Source: Perilla frutescens (taxonomy: Eukaryota > Streptophyta > Magnoliopsida > Lamiales > Lamiaceae). From it: DNA of 64,000 bases. A program made the translations under genes and the position numbers. The notes under the pieces were generated by a model that did no database searches, was not told the DNA's origin, and was given only the letters and a program-made list of their open reading frames with translations. The stretch is from the NCBI GenBank assembly GCA_026008535.1, contig BRKX01000006.1, positions 1,324,501 through 1,388,500 on the forward strand, written 5' to 3'. This document shows positions 48,734-59,439 of the stretch, in pieces (position 1 is the first letter of the stretch; each line of letters begins with the position of its first letter).

Positions 48734-49167
48734 TGATGAGGGTGAAAATATCACAGAGAGAGAAACGCAAAAACGTTGCTTAATTCAACTTCCAAGTTGA
48801 AAGAATAAATTGATGAGAACTCTATTCTCAAATTCAATACAATCAAATGATCCAAATATTCCCCTCCCCATCTCTACTGAGGATAAATGATTTATAGGCC
48901 TAAAACAGAAAAAAAGTAAATGCATAAAATAAATAGAGAAGACTCTTGAAATCAACAATATCAAAGGAGACTCTTCATTTCTTGTGCTGAATTGAAACGT
49001 CCATAACTCCTTGAAGACTTGGAATGTGAATGCCACCAACCATGCATGATTCTGTCTTCTAGAAAAATTAATACACGCTGCGCCACTTTGACCGACTGCT
49101 AGCTTCTGCTTCAATCCGCCGTCAGTTTGGTGTACAGTTTGGGGCCGATCCAAACTGCCCTACATCA
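48734..49167 (-). repeat. 5' LTR of the truncated gypsy element
   Basis: 434 bp, TGATGAGGGTG...CCCTACATCA on the plus strand, TG...CA bounded with inverted ends. No partner LTR was seen. The 122-codon frame at 48785-49153 lies inside it and is not a gene. Confidence 0.8.
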
Positions 49168-50329
49168 CAAATTTACTACAAATTAAAAGATTGGGTTATT
49201 ATTACAACATTTTAAAAGCTGCATTTAAATTGCAAATTCGTTCAAAAGTGGTGATTTTTTTAGCAATTAACTCTATATTTTTTAAAGCAAACGATGATCT
49301 ATTTATATAATTTAAATTTCAATATACGTTTTTTTAAAATTATTATGCCGATAAATTATGTTAATTTTAAGAAAATGTAGATAAGTATTTTTGGATTTTA
49401 TAAAAATTATGTAATAGTTAGACAAATAATATACATTAATAAAAAAAAATTAAACACTATAACAAAGAGAAAATCACACGCAAAATAAAAAAAAGACCAA
49501 ATAAATAAAATAAAATAATATAAAAGGCCTCCTAATTCCTAACCTAAGCATTCTTCATCCAATCAATTTCTCACAAGCAATCAACCTAATGCAACACATT
49601 CGTTGACACAAACTATATTAAATTATATCTTATAATATTGTGATTAATTGACAACTATTCAGATGTAAACCTTAAAATAAACTACTAAAACTTATTTATT
49701 CGGGATATATATTATAAAATTTGAAAATTTAAATTTTTTAATGAGAAAAAAAATTGAAAGATTAACACTTGGACATGTCATGCCACATCAATAACTATTT
49801 AAAAAAAAAAAGGGCAAAACACATTCTTAGATCTCAGTTTTTTTGTTTTATTATATCATTGTACTATCATATTTAATCTTATCAAATCTTTATTTAACGG
49901 ATTTAATGACTCCTTTAACTTTTCTGTTATAAAAAATATATTAATATTTTTAAATAAAATCCAAATAATATCCTAATTGAAACATTGATATAATTAATAT
50001 TGTCATGCTTCTGCAAATAAACATGTAACATATTTAAATCAAAAATAAAAAAAAATTCTTCAATTTCATCCTTTCCCAGCGAATCCATTTGTATGGATCT
50101 CAGTGGAACTAATGACCCAAAAAAAAGGAAAAAAAAAAAAACACAACCAACTTCTTATAAGAGAAAGGCTCCAACCCAAATTAATCGTATCTACTAAAAA
50201 GAAAAAACTGTAGCTAAATCGTCTCTTACCGAAAAAAAAACCACTTGAAATTTCTTATTATACTCTATATATTACAATCCTTGTTAAACTTTTAAATTAT
50301 GTGATAATATATATATATATATATATTTC
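49168..50329. other. AT-rich intergenic DNA
   Basis: No gene and no repeat that I could delimit. A-rich runs at about 49800, 50050 and 50120-50140. Confidence 0.55.
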
Positions 50330-50600
50330 TTCAATCATATTTTTTTGTGATTTATTTTAATTTTAAGATTTTTTAGGGTTCAACCCACCCAATTAGAGTT
50401 TAAAATAATTTTTTAGTATTTAATTTTTAATTTTCAATTAATAATTCATTATTATGGTTGATTAATTCAAAATTAAATTTTATAATTTTTTTAATTCATT
50501 TTTTTATTGATAAATGTTGATTATGATTATTTATGTTAGAATTTATTTTTATTTTATAATGATTATTATTAAAATCATAAATCGGTGAAATATGAAGTAA
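50330..50600 (+). mobile_element. AT-rich MITE family A, copy 6
   Basis: Core AGGGTTCAACCCACCCAATT with AGAGTTTAAAATAATT, then ATTATGGTTGATTAATTCAA, then TTGATTATGATTATTTATG, in family order. Ends unclear. Confidence 0.65.
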
Positions 50601-50696
50601 AACACGTAAAAGTGTGGTAAAAATTTCCAAAAACCAACTAACATTAGATTACGATTTAGTCCCCACTTCTTAATTAAACAACGCACACCTAAACAC

Positions 50697-50844
50697 GGAA
50701 AATTCTATGCTACCCAATGAGTAATACCCAATGTGGTATAATAGATCTATTGTGACACTCTCAAGTGTCCTAATAGATGTATTGTGACACTTGAGAGTGT
50801 CATAATAGACCTATTGTGCCACATTGGGTGGCATAGAATTTTCC
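50697..50844. mobile_element. 148-bp fold-back MITE
   Basis: The left end GGAAAATTCTATGCTACCCA is the near-perfect inverse of the right end (TGGGTGGCATAGAATTTTCC). An inner pair around GTGACACTCTCAAGTGTC and GACACTTGAGAGTGTC extends the hairpin almost to the centre. It is non-coding. Confidence 0.85.
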
Positions 50845-51150
50845 AACAAACACAGATTGAGGCATTCAACACAAACCCACAAATATTAGCAGATTCAAAT
50901 TCATTTGTGGATTTTTTTTTTTAAAAAAAGGAGCAAGAAATCGATCTGTTGTCATCGATTTGTGGTGATGGGCGATGAGAGAGAAAGGCTGCTGAACAAG
51001 AACAAGGGGTTTGCAACACAAAATTTTGTATTTAATTTTGTAAAATATAAAACGTGTACAATTTAAATGATTTTCGAATCAAAATATATTCATATTGATC
51101 AAATCTCTATTTTTTCTCTAATTCTTCTCTTTAAAGCTTGATCTTCAAAC
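50845..51150. other. Intergenic DNA
   Basis: No gene seen; leads into the tandem array that follows. Confidence 0.55.
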
Positions 51151-51339
51151 GGTCTTCGAAGCTTTCGGGGGAGATTCGTATCGTCGATCTTCTTTGACTT
51201 GGTATTTGGATTTGGTCTTCGAAGCTTTCGGGGAAGATTTGTATCCTCGATCTTCTTTGACTTGGTATTTGGATCTGGTCTTCGAAGCTTTCGGGGAAGA
51301 TTTGTATCATCGATCTTCTTTGACTTGTTATTTGGACTT
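51151..51339. repeat. Three 63-bp tandem repeats
   Basis: Units start GGTCTTCGAAGCTTTCGGGG at 51151, 51214 and 51277. The period of 63 bp is a multiple of three, so a plus-strand frame (51194-51484) shows a 21-residue repeat (LVFEAFGEDLY...). It lacks the length or context of a gene and is thought non-coding. Confidence 0.9.
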
Positions 51340-51955
51340 GATAACGTTAACCTGGGCCGACGACCTTGATTCAGGATTGAACATTGGATTTGAGGTGATT
51401 CTGACGAAGAACGACTTGAATCTTGCTAGAACACCTTGGATATTGAGACTTTATAACGTCGTCTGGAGGATTTTAGAACCTTGATTCCAGATCGGACGCT
51501 GGATTTGAGATGACTCCGGTGAAGAACGGCTTGAATGTTGGAGAGAACTTCGTAGAGAATTTTTCTCCAACTTCTTGAGCTCTTTGATTTTGACTTCCGG
51601 TGTGATTTTCAACTGATATGGAGGCCCCTATTTATAGTTGTAGGAAGAGAGATCTAGGGCTGATGTGACACTATCTCATTGGCTGTTGGAAATTGATATA
51701 TATCTTTTGAAAGATATTTACTTGTTGCCAAAGACTCTTGATGTTTATCACATAATAATATCTTTATTATTTAAATATTTTATTTAATTTTGGATTTGAT
51801 ATGATTCCAAAACTATATAAAAACTAATAAAAATATTATATATAATATTTAATTTTTCGCCATCTACAGGGTTCTCGCGAAGCGTGTCACACGCGCGGGA
51901 TGAACTCCGCAGCTTTCGCATGTGGCTGAGATGGCTCTGTGTTGATCAATCTAAT
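51340..51955 (-). repeat. LTR-like sequence with a minus-strand TATA box
   Basis: On the minus strand ACTATAAATAGGGGCCTCC (51622-51638) has the form of an LTR promoter. Together with the adjacent gypsy gag remnant this suggests a decayed LTR. It does not match the LTR at 53436, so it is not its partner. No ends were found. Confidence 0.3.
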
Positions 51956-53400
51956 ACATGAACTGTATGCCTCTCCGGGTCCGTCTTCCTACTCTTCGCG
52001 ATTCTCGTTCCCGCTCTCTCCGATTTCGTGCTATCGTGCTCCGACTGCTACAGCCACCACAGCCGTCCCTACGACGCGGTGGCTCAACACCCATCTTTGT
52101 TGGCCACTTTACATTCTGTCTGAAGCTCTTGAGAACGAAAATCGCCTCTAAAGGGGAGATGCATAGGTTGTATTTTGGGAGTCTTCTATCGTAGTTTTCT
52201 GGAGTTCGCCTACTTTGGGTGGCGTTGAATCTAATGCTTAGTGGGTAGGGATCTGCTCTGTATCTTTCGTTTCTACCGTTATTTCTTTGTTCCCTTCTTG
52301 GATTTTCATTTTTGGGTCGGTGTCTAGATGAGTTCCATTCGTCTTCTTCCCATTTGATTTGAGCTTACACTTTGGTTAGAATGTCCTCCATGATTTTGTA
52401 GGGTACTTCGTTATTCTTTGTAAATGTCTGAATCTCTCTTGAGTACTTTTCTGAAGGTTGAGGTTGTTGTGTCAATGTTGCAATTCGGGATCGATACTTT
52501 TTCTTTGTTAAATCGGCATACATCGCTTTGTAAAATTTCTTCGGGTCTTTGGATGACTGTGTAGAGGACCGTCTACATATTTCTCGATATTGCGGCTACT
52601 AGCAAACTGCTCGATAAAGATGTTGTTAAGCTGTGCGAACGATGAGATTGAGGAATTTGGGAGGTTTGTGAATCACTGAAGGGTTGGGCCAGCGAGGCTC
52701 GATTTGAATCCCTTGCACATGCTGGCCTCTCTGGCATTCCGTGGTACTGCAATAGTGAACATCCTTTATTTATATTGGGACCATGTGATTGTCAGAGTCA
52801 GATGTCCCGTCCAACAGTTTCATGCTTGGAAAAGTGAACTTTGGGGGCATCTCGACGAGACTGATTTCGTCTGTGAAATGTGATTTCATGAAGCTTGTTG
52901 GTGCTCTCTTTCTGATTGGGGCCGGAAATCCGGGGATTCATGTCAACATGTCTTCTAGTTTTCATAGCTTGAGCTCGACCTCGGTTCTGGGGTTAAGGTC
53001 GGGGTTCTCGAACCTAGATGGGAGCCCTAACGGAGAGTCATCTCGTTCTTTATCCTTTCAGGCGGCTCTGTTACTTGTACCTGCGGCAAATTATTTAGTG
53101 AAATCATATCTTGAATTGAGATGTACCCTTTCTTGAAGGTCATTCGACATTTGAGTTTGAGTTAGTGGGTGAGATTGCGTTCAAATAGATCCATTGGAAT
53201 AGTAGATCGGTTGAGCGATGGCCTCAACTTTCATCTTCAAAGCTGGATTTTCCGTTCGAATAGCCGCTAGTTTTACCGTGGTGGTGTTGAGTTGTCTCTG
53301 GATAGAGCATAGGAGTTGAGTGATGTCGTCGTCCCCTTCCGGTGAGGGTGTGATGATCATTATGTCTTTGTGGCTATCACTGACATTAGTCAATGCCTTG
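51956..53400 (-). pseudogene. Decayed Ty3/gypsy gag
   Basis: Translated on the minus strand with several stops and shifts, it shows the gag order of Tat/Athila-like gypsy elements: an N-terminal segment (53181-53393, QLLCSIQRQLNTTTVKLAAI), PPKFTFPSMKLLDGTSDSDN near 52790-52850, the CQRGQ and FINLP-like region near 52680, and a FIEQFASSRNIEKY-type block near 52600. Plus-strand frames such as 52789-53136 are shadows. No pol follows. Confidence 0.6.
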
Positions 53401-53435
53401 TAGTTATCGATCAGAGCCCCACGTTGGGGCCAAAT

Positions 53436-53980
53436 TGTAGAACTTGAGATTCCGCAATTAACAATCTCAGTATCCGGGATCCGGTAATCTACAAAACAAA
53501 AACAGTCATGAAGTCGAAGGATTGTCGGAGGATTGACGATTGATCGGTCTCCGATGCTTAAATCATAAATTAATCCAAGAATTGATAAATATTAGATAAA
53601 TTAACGAGAATAAAAAGGTATCGTTTGGATTCGTGGTGTTCTTTTCAAATGCGAGTTCGACTAGATTCGTGTCATGAGCTCAACTTAATCGTTTTTCTTG
53701 TGCGCCTCCAAAAAAGTGTCGGCCCAGGGGTTAGCCTCTCCGATTATATAGAACCTATCAACCCCTTCTTGATTTCCCAGGAGCATCTCTATCTTCTTTG
53801 GGGGATTTGACCCAGTCCTTCCCTTATCAAAAGTAAGGTTTTGACCCGATCTTTTTCTCATGAATTAGGTCTGTTTATCGATGAGTTCAAAACATCCGAC
53901 CTCACAACCTCGGATGCCTTTTCAACATACGAACTGGTTTGTAGCCTTTATTGGGACTTTTGTAGAAAAGAGCCTCTACA
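53436..53980 (-). repeat. 5' LTR of a gypsy-like element with tRNA-Lys-like primer site
   Basis: 545 bp, TGTAGAACTTG...GAGCCTCTACA on the plus strand. Minus-strand TTCTATATAATCGG is a plausible TATA region. Adjacent, on the minus strand, TGGCCCCAACGTGGGGC (about 53416-53432) resembles the tRNA-Lys-type primer site, short of one base. Near its 3' end the LTR has GCATCGGAG...CCTCCGAC, related to the block in the LTRs at 18739 and 35548. The decayed gag lies directly downstream. Confidence 0.72.
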
Positions 53981-54130
53981 ATAATTATGGTTAAAAAATT
54001 ATAAATTTGATAGTGAAACAAGAAAAAGTACAACATGAAATTTGAATGCTTTCCGAAAAATAAAATAAAATTATACAACAGAAAGTGTTGTACTTCTCAC
54101 ATTCCCTAAAAAACACGTGGCATGAGAATA

Positions 54131-54386
54131 CCACTCCCTCCATTTCACAAAAAATGTGATTCTAGCACTTTAATTTTGATTCACAAAAAGTGTCATTCTG
54201 CACAATCGAGATAAAATTTTTACATTTTTCTTATATTTGACCTCATTTAATGCATTCAAACAACCATGTTTAACACATTTAATGTATTCATATAAGGGTG
54301 TATAAATTAATTTGATTATCTAATTAATATCATTATTAATATGTGTGCAATCATCCAGAACGATAAATATTCAGAAACGGAAGGAG
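54131..54386. mobile_element. Stowaway-like MITE
   Basis: The left end CCACTCCCTCCATTTCAC and right end GAAACGGAAGGAG are imperfect inverses resembling the Stowaway consensus, and TA flanks both sides (54129-54130, 54387-54388). About 256 bp, non-coding. Confidence 0.72.
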
Positions 54387-54398
54387 TATTTATTTATC

Positions 54399-54763
54399 GG
54401 GTTAATTGTCTAAAAATACATAAACTTTGGGTTGATTTTATTTTTTCACACGTTTTTAAAAACGTAGTTTTAATAACATGAACTTAGCACTTGTTTGATT
54501 TTTCACATGATTTTCAAATTTGAACATTCTATTCTGATCAAAATCGATCAAAAATTCATGTAATTTAAGACAATTTGGTATCCATGTACATTTATATGTA
54601 AAAATTCCCGACAACCACGTGACTTCAGTTGACCGAAATTTGAAAATTATGTGAAAAATGAAACAAATTAAATAGTAAGTTCGTGCTATTAAAATTACGT
54701 TTTTTAAAATGTGTGAAAAATAAAAAATATCCCAAAATTTAGGCATTTTAATGTAATTAACCC
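54399..54763. mobile_element. Fold-back MITE family B, well-preserved copy
   Basis: Starts GGGTTAATTG and ends CAATTAACCC-like (AATTAACCC). The arms are about 120-130 bp: TTTTTTCACACGTTTTTAAA with ACGTAGTTTTAATA on the left is matched, inverted, by TATTAAAATTACGTTTTTTA on the right. The 96-codon frame at 54456-54746 (-) is an artefact. A diverged relative is at 9826-10168. Confidence 0.82.
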
Positions 54764-55812
54764 TTATTTGTCTAGTTAAAGAATAATGGAGATGCTTTCT
54801 TACTCAAGTAAAAAAAGCATCATTAATATTCTAATGCAACCTTTGCAATTATGTACCAATCCTATAAGGTTTCATTTGGTTCAGTTAATGAGATAGAAAA
54901 TATTGATAGGATAAAGTAGGATTACACCGTTCATATAAAAATAATCATATTTTGGATTAATTGATTAATTGAGATTTTAATAGTTTACTATAGATTGTTA
55001 ATATTTTGTTTGGAATGAAGAATTATGAGTAAAATATAGCTGAATACCAAAATTACCATCCACATAAATATTCATTATTAATTTTAAGGTAGCAATTATT
55101 TTTACTCAAAAAACTTGACACTAGAATTATGGACGACTAACTAAATTACAGTTATGGATTTATAGTAGAATTTATGGTGGATTATTATTCTTATTTCAGT
55201 GTCTTTAGTATTTTATTTAAAAGTAATTTCAATGAAAATTAGTTTATGCATAATATCCACTCATGTAAATATTCCTAAAATTGAGGATAGACATATTCAA
55301 ATATTATTTAATTGAGAATAATTTCCAGCGAGTTATTATTATTATTGTTATTGTTGTTGTCGTCGTCGTCGTCGTCTTTAGTATTTTATTTAATAGTAAT
55401 TTTAAGGAAAATTAGTTTATACTAATATGCACTTGTGAAGATATTTCCAAAATTGAGGGTATAAAGATTAAAATATTACTTAAAGAGGATAATTTAATAA
55501 TTTTGAATTTAATCAAAGGTGAGATGAATTTAATTGCTCCAATTTTAAGGTAATGAGTTATCCCTCAAATAAATGATAAGAATCCTCCCTCATCATCAAT
55601 ACCAAACTTCTATCATGTAAACAAAAAATCTGATGGGATAATTTTATCAATCAAACCTAAACTACCTTTATCCTTCGACCCAAACATGCCCTAAGTAGTT
55701 GAAACGTAAGGTATAATAATATATTTTGGATTTAGGAACTTGCCCATGATGAAATACAAGGAATATATTATTATTTCTTTTATTTTCCTTGCTTCCCACT
55801 CCAGGAATCAGC

Positions 55813-55861
<49 letters not shown>

Positions 55862-55982
55862 TAGAAAATAGATTCTTGCACAATTAAAGTCTATATCACA
55901 TCTGCCTTAATTTCTTCTGCTAGCTCATCATTTTTCTCCACAGGGGGGCAAAAAAAAGATATATATATTTCTGATCTTCTTC
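54764..55982. other. Upstream region of the NLR-like gene
   Basis: No gene. It includes a short duplicated pattern (TTTAGTATTTTATTTAA.AGTAATTT at about 55203 and 55377), a TTG/TCG triplet run at 55348-55377 and an (AT)n microsatellite at 55825-55858, about 125 bp before the start codon. The promoter probably lies close to that microsatellite. Confidence 0.55.
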
Positions 55983-58061
55983 ATGTCGACTAGTGATCCA
56001 AAACCAGTCGAGCAGATGGAGAAGAAACAGGATATTTCCCGAACCGAACAAGAACAAGCGGCGAAGAAACCTTCATCTGGGAAGAAATGGTGGAATGTGG
56101 TGAGGTTGAAATGGCCAAAAACAAAAGGCCGTAAATCAGATGGCGACAGTCCCCGGCCTGCCGGAATCGAGAAGCAAGGTGATAAGAAGTTGACTGATAT
56201 AATAGATTCATATATCCGTCAGATCTCTGAGGCGGCGGATCAAGAAGTGGAGTCACCCTACGGCGAGAAGATCAAGAGCCGCCTTGAGACATTGGACGAG
56301 GCTTACAAAGAAATTGAGAAGACGAGTGATCCCACGGAGAAGGAGAAAAAGCTGACTGAGTTGAGAACGGATTTGATGAAGTTGAAGCTGGCGATTCCTC
56401 AGAAGTGCAGAGCCGGAGCACAGAAGAAAGACCCTCTTGAAAATCTGGAATTCAAAAGCGAGAACATCGAGGGGGCCGCCGGCCGGGAGATGATGTCTCA
56501 GCTGCACCTGCACAACACACAAGTTTTCGGGGCAAGCATGGACTTGAAAGATTTCGTGGATCGTTTCAATAAGCTGGAGGGTGATGGTTTGAAGCTGTGC
56601 TTGCTGTGCTTCTCTATATTCCCCGCCGGCGCCGTCATCAAGAAGAGGCTCATGGTGCAGTGGTGGGTCGTGGAAGGCTATGCACCGACTGAGGTCGCTG
56701 CGGGTGCCTACTTTCAACAGCTAATAGAGAAGGGGTTCATCGAGGCCGTGAACGACGACGGCAGAAGCCTCTCCGTGGGGAGCTGCCGGATTCATCCCTT
56801 CAACCGGTCGGCATTGGTGGCGCTGGCCGAGAGGGCCAGGCTGTTCAACTTCGGAGGCGGCGGGGAACAGACGCAGAATTTCTCCGGGTGCTTCCAAGCC
56901 TGCTTGATGGGGGCAGGCTTGATTTCGTATCATGACTTCGAGAAGGCGAATGAATCTAAATCGGACAAGAAGAGAGTGATCGAGGATGTTATTCAAGAAC
57001 TGGAGAAACTCCATCTGGTGATGAACGTGGAGGAGCACATTCTGGAATTCGTAGACGAATGGTTCTCGAAGATGAAGAATCTGAACTATCTCTACCTGGG
57101 GAGATGGAAGGCGTCGGCATCTCACCACATCGAGGTGGAGGACGCCAAGTTCTTGGAGAAACTGGAGAGCTTGAAATACGTGAAGTTGCTGAGCTTTCAA
57201 GGAGTATCGAACGTGATCTCACTGCCTGATTCGATCCTGAAGCTGACGAAGCTTCTGGTGTTGGATCTTCGAGCTTGCTACAATCTGGAGAGCATCCCGG
57301 AGAAGATGGGGTCGACGCTGAAGATGCTGACGCACCTGGACATGTCGGAGTGCTACCTGCTGTCTCACATGCCCAGAACCATCTCACAGCTCCGCCACCT
57401 CAGAGTGCTCAAGGGCTTCTTCGTCGGCTCAAAGCCCAACAAAAACAAGGATTGCAGCCTCCAAGATTTGAAAAACTTGGAATCTCTCCAAAAACTCTGC
57501 ATCCACACCAACTGGAAGAGATTTCCTCGTGAGGATCATGTGGAAGCTTTGGGGGAGCTGCTCAGTCTCACCAAGCTAACCATTACTTGGGGAGTTAGTA
57601 GTGGTGACCACGACGACGATGACGATGACGATGACGATGAATCCAGTCATGCAAAGGGAAACAACAATGGAACAACGGCTACACTTCCTAAAAACCTCGA
57701 GAAGCTGGATCTGAAGTGTTTCCGGTTGCCGGAGACGCCGGATTGGCTCAAGCCTGGGAATTTGAAAGACACGAAGTTGAAGAAGCTGTACATCAGAGGT
57801 GGGAAGCTGTGTGATCTGGGACAGTATGAGATTAATGATAATGAGAAGAAGTATTGGGAAGTGGAGGAGCTGCGCCTCAAGTATTTGGGGGAAATAGATA
57901 TGGAATGGAGCAGGCTTCGCCAGTTATTTCCTAGACTCAGATATCTGCAGAAGCTCAGCTGCCCATACCTCACTTTGTTCCCTTGTGATGCAAATGGAGT
58001 CTGGATCAAACCTGCAGCAGATGCAGATGAAGATGCAGATGCAGATGCAGATCAGCACTAA
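55983..58061 (+). CDS. NLR-derived winged-helix/LRR protein lacking NB-ARC (RPP13-like-4 type)
   Basis: A 692-residue intronless gene. The N-terminus (1-65) is basic and lacks a signal peptide. Residues about 68-140 are charged and helical, possibly a short coiled coil. Residues about 200-285 resemble the winged-helix domain that follows NB-ARC in plant NLRs (LKLCLLCFSIFPAGAVIKKR, MVQWWVVEGYAP, YFQQLIEKGFIEAV), with IHPF where NLRs usually have MHD. Leucine-rich repeats cover about 360-665 (for example SLPDSILKLTKLLVLDLRAC). No P-loop, RNBS or GLPL motif is present, so it cannot bind nucleotide like a full NLR. Asp tracts lie at 544-552 and near the C-terminus (ADADEDADADAD), from GAY repeats. 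Arabidopsis has comparable proteins lacking one half of the NLR architecture. It may act with a separate NB-containing partner; none is seen in this window. The first Met with an A/T-rich leader was taken as the start. Confidence 0.85.
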   Translation: MSTSDPKPVEQMEKKQDISRTEQEQAAKKPSSGKKWWNVVRLKWPKTKGRKSDGDSPRPAGIEKQGDKKLTDIIDSYIRQISEAADQEVESPYGEKIKSRLETLDEAYKEIEKTSDPTEKEKKLTELRTDLMKLKLAIPQKCRAGAQKKDPLENLEFKSENIEGAAGREMMSQLHLHNTQVFGASMDLKDFVDRFNKLEGDGLKLCLLCFSIFPAGAVIKKRLMVQWWVVEGYAPTEVAAGAYFQQLIEKGFIEAVNDDGRSLSVGSCRIHPFNRSALVALAERARLFNFGGGGEQTQNFSGCFQACLMGAGLISYHDFEKANESKSDKKRVIEDVIQELEKLHLVMNVEEHILEFVDEWFSKMKNLNYLYLGRWKASASHHIEVEDAKFLEKLESLKYVKLLSFQGVSNVISLPDSILKLTKLLVLDLRACYNLESIPEKMGSTLKMLTHLDMSECYLLSHMPRTISQLRHLRVLKGFFVGSKPNKNKDCSLQDLKNLESLQKLCIHTNWKRFPREDHVEALGELLSLTKLTITWGVSSGDHDDDDDDDDDESSHAKGNNNGTTATLPKNLEKLDLKCFRLPETPDWLKPGNLKDTKLKKLYIRGGKLCDLGQYEINDNEKKYWEVEELRLKYLGEIDMEWSRLRQLFPRLRYLQKLSCPYLTLFPCDANGVWIKPAADADEDADADADQH

Positions 58062-58203
58062 CATGCATGCATGCATGTTTCCATTTTAATTTTATTTCAT
58101 TTATTTGTGTGTTTGTCTGTCTGTGTATATTATATTAATTGTCTATGTTTGTATGCATGCATAATTATATTAATTTCTTTTATTAATGTTTGTGTCCATC
58201 CGA

Positions 58204-58588
58204 GTAGAGATCCTCTAGTCCCACTTGTGTGTGCCACCATTAAAATTATATATTGTTAATAATGTTTTTTATAAAAATAAAATTTGTTTTATCATAACTA
58301 ATAATAATTAATATTTATTGTAAAAAAATTAAAATTTTAAAAAATTATATACCCTAAGTTTGGAATAATCAACCCCAAAAATCAATTATATTAACTAAAA
58401 AATGAAAATTAAATATTAAAAAATAATTATAAACCCTAATTGGATGGAATAAACCTTAAATAATAATGTAAAATTATACTAAATCAAAAGAAATTAAAAT
58501 TGAAGAAAAAAATAAAAGAAAAGGTAATAATTTTGAGATGTGGCACACGATTGACACACACAAGTTGAGACTAGAAGATCTCAAGTGG
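58204..58588 (-). mobile_element. AT-rich MITE family A, copy 7 (best-preserved ends)
   Basis: Imperfect terminal repeats of about 30 bp: GAGATCCTCTAGTCCCACTT plus GTGTGTGCCAC on the left, and on the right the inverse of CACACACAAGTTGAGACTAG plus AAGATCTC. The core is CCCTAATTGGATGGAATAAA. It lies just downstream of the NLR-like gene, about 140 bp after its stop. Confidence 0.85.
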
Positions 58589-58659
58589 TGTTCATCCTGT
58601 ATGTAATACAAGTGTAAGTATTATATTTACATACATGTAAGCATGTATTATGAATATGT

Positions 58660-58805
58660 TAATTTTACTCCGCCTACAATAATTCTTTAATACTTGCACC
58701 CTTTCTATGCGGAAATTATGCGAAGTGACATGATAGGTATTTTGTAATGTCATAATAGATTTATCATGACACTTAAGATGGTGGGAGGGTAGCATGGAAT
58801 TATCC
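58660..58805. repeat. Partial relative of the 148-bp fold-back MITE
   Basis: GTCATAATAGATTTATCATG, ACACTTAAGATGG and GGTAGCATGGAATTATCC parallel the right half of the element at 50697-50844 (GTCATAATAGACCTATTGTG, GGTGGCATAGAATTTTCC). The left half is degraded. Confidence 0.5.
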
Positions 58806-58821
58806 CTTTCTAGGTTATCTT

Positions 58822-58990
58822 TTCTTTCTTGTTTTGTTTTGTTTTGTTTTTTTTTTACCTTTTTACACTAGATTGCTAATTTGTTTATATAAAGGCGCAA
58901 TATTTTGATTTTTAACAAAAATAATGTATTTGATCTCTTTTTTTTTTAAAAATGATTGTTTGGTGGATATTGTATATTTTCAGTCTTTAT
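58822..58990 (+). repeat. Dispersed repeat D, truncated copy 2
   Basis: TTTACACTAGATTGCTAATT and GCAATATTTTGATTTTTAAC match copies at 17508 and 60929. The similarity stops shortly after the TATTGTATATTTTCAGTCTT block. Confidence 0.7.
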
Positions 58991-59439
58991 TAGTATTATT
59001 ATGAATTTTGTATTAGTGATAGAATTTGGAATTATAAATTATAGTATTTTATTACTCGTATTCTAATTACGAATTTTTGATAGTATCTTTTAAATTTCTC
59101 TACAGGCTGGACAACTAAAATATAAATGATTTAATTGAGATTATCGTAACGACAAGACTAAAAATACTATATTTATAAATAATAATTTTGAAAAACGAGT
59201 CATTACAAAACTCTCCCACTTAAATAAATTTCGTTCTCTAAATTAATTTACTTGACTAGAAAAATCGGGATACTTAGTGAGCAATTCATCTTCTCTTTCC
59301 CATGTTAACTAATCTTTCCCATTTTTACTCCATTAAACTTTAATAAGATGAATCTATCAATTTCTTACACCACGGACTTTTCTTTCTAGCACCACTATCG
59401 GAACTTCTTCGTACAAGAGATTTTAATTAACATCTAGAG

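Noticed and set aside
51194..51484. 96-codon frame with 21-residue repeats
   Set aside because: Created by a 63-bp tandem repeat, with no upstream promoter context or homology recognised.
51340..53980. The LTR-like sequence at 51340-51955 as partner of the LTR at 53436
   Set aside because: The two share no recognisable sequence; only the latter has clear TG...CA ends and a primer site.
56253..57387. Minus-strand open frames across the NLR-like gene
   Set aside because: Antisense shadows of a coding exon.
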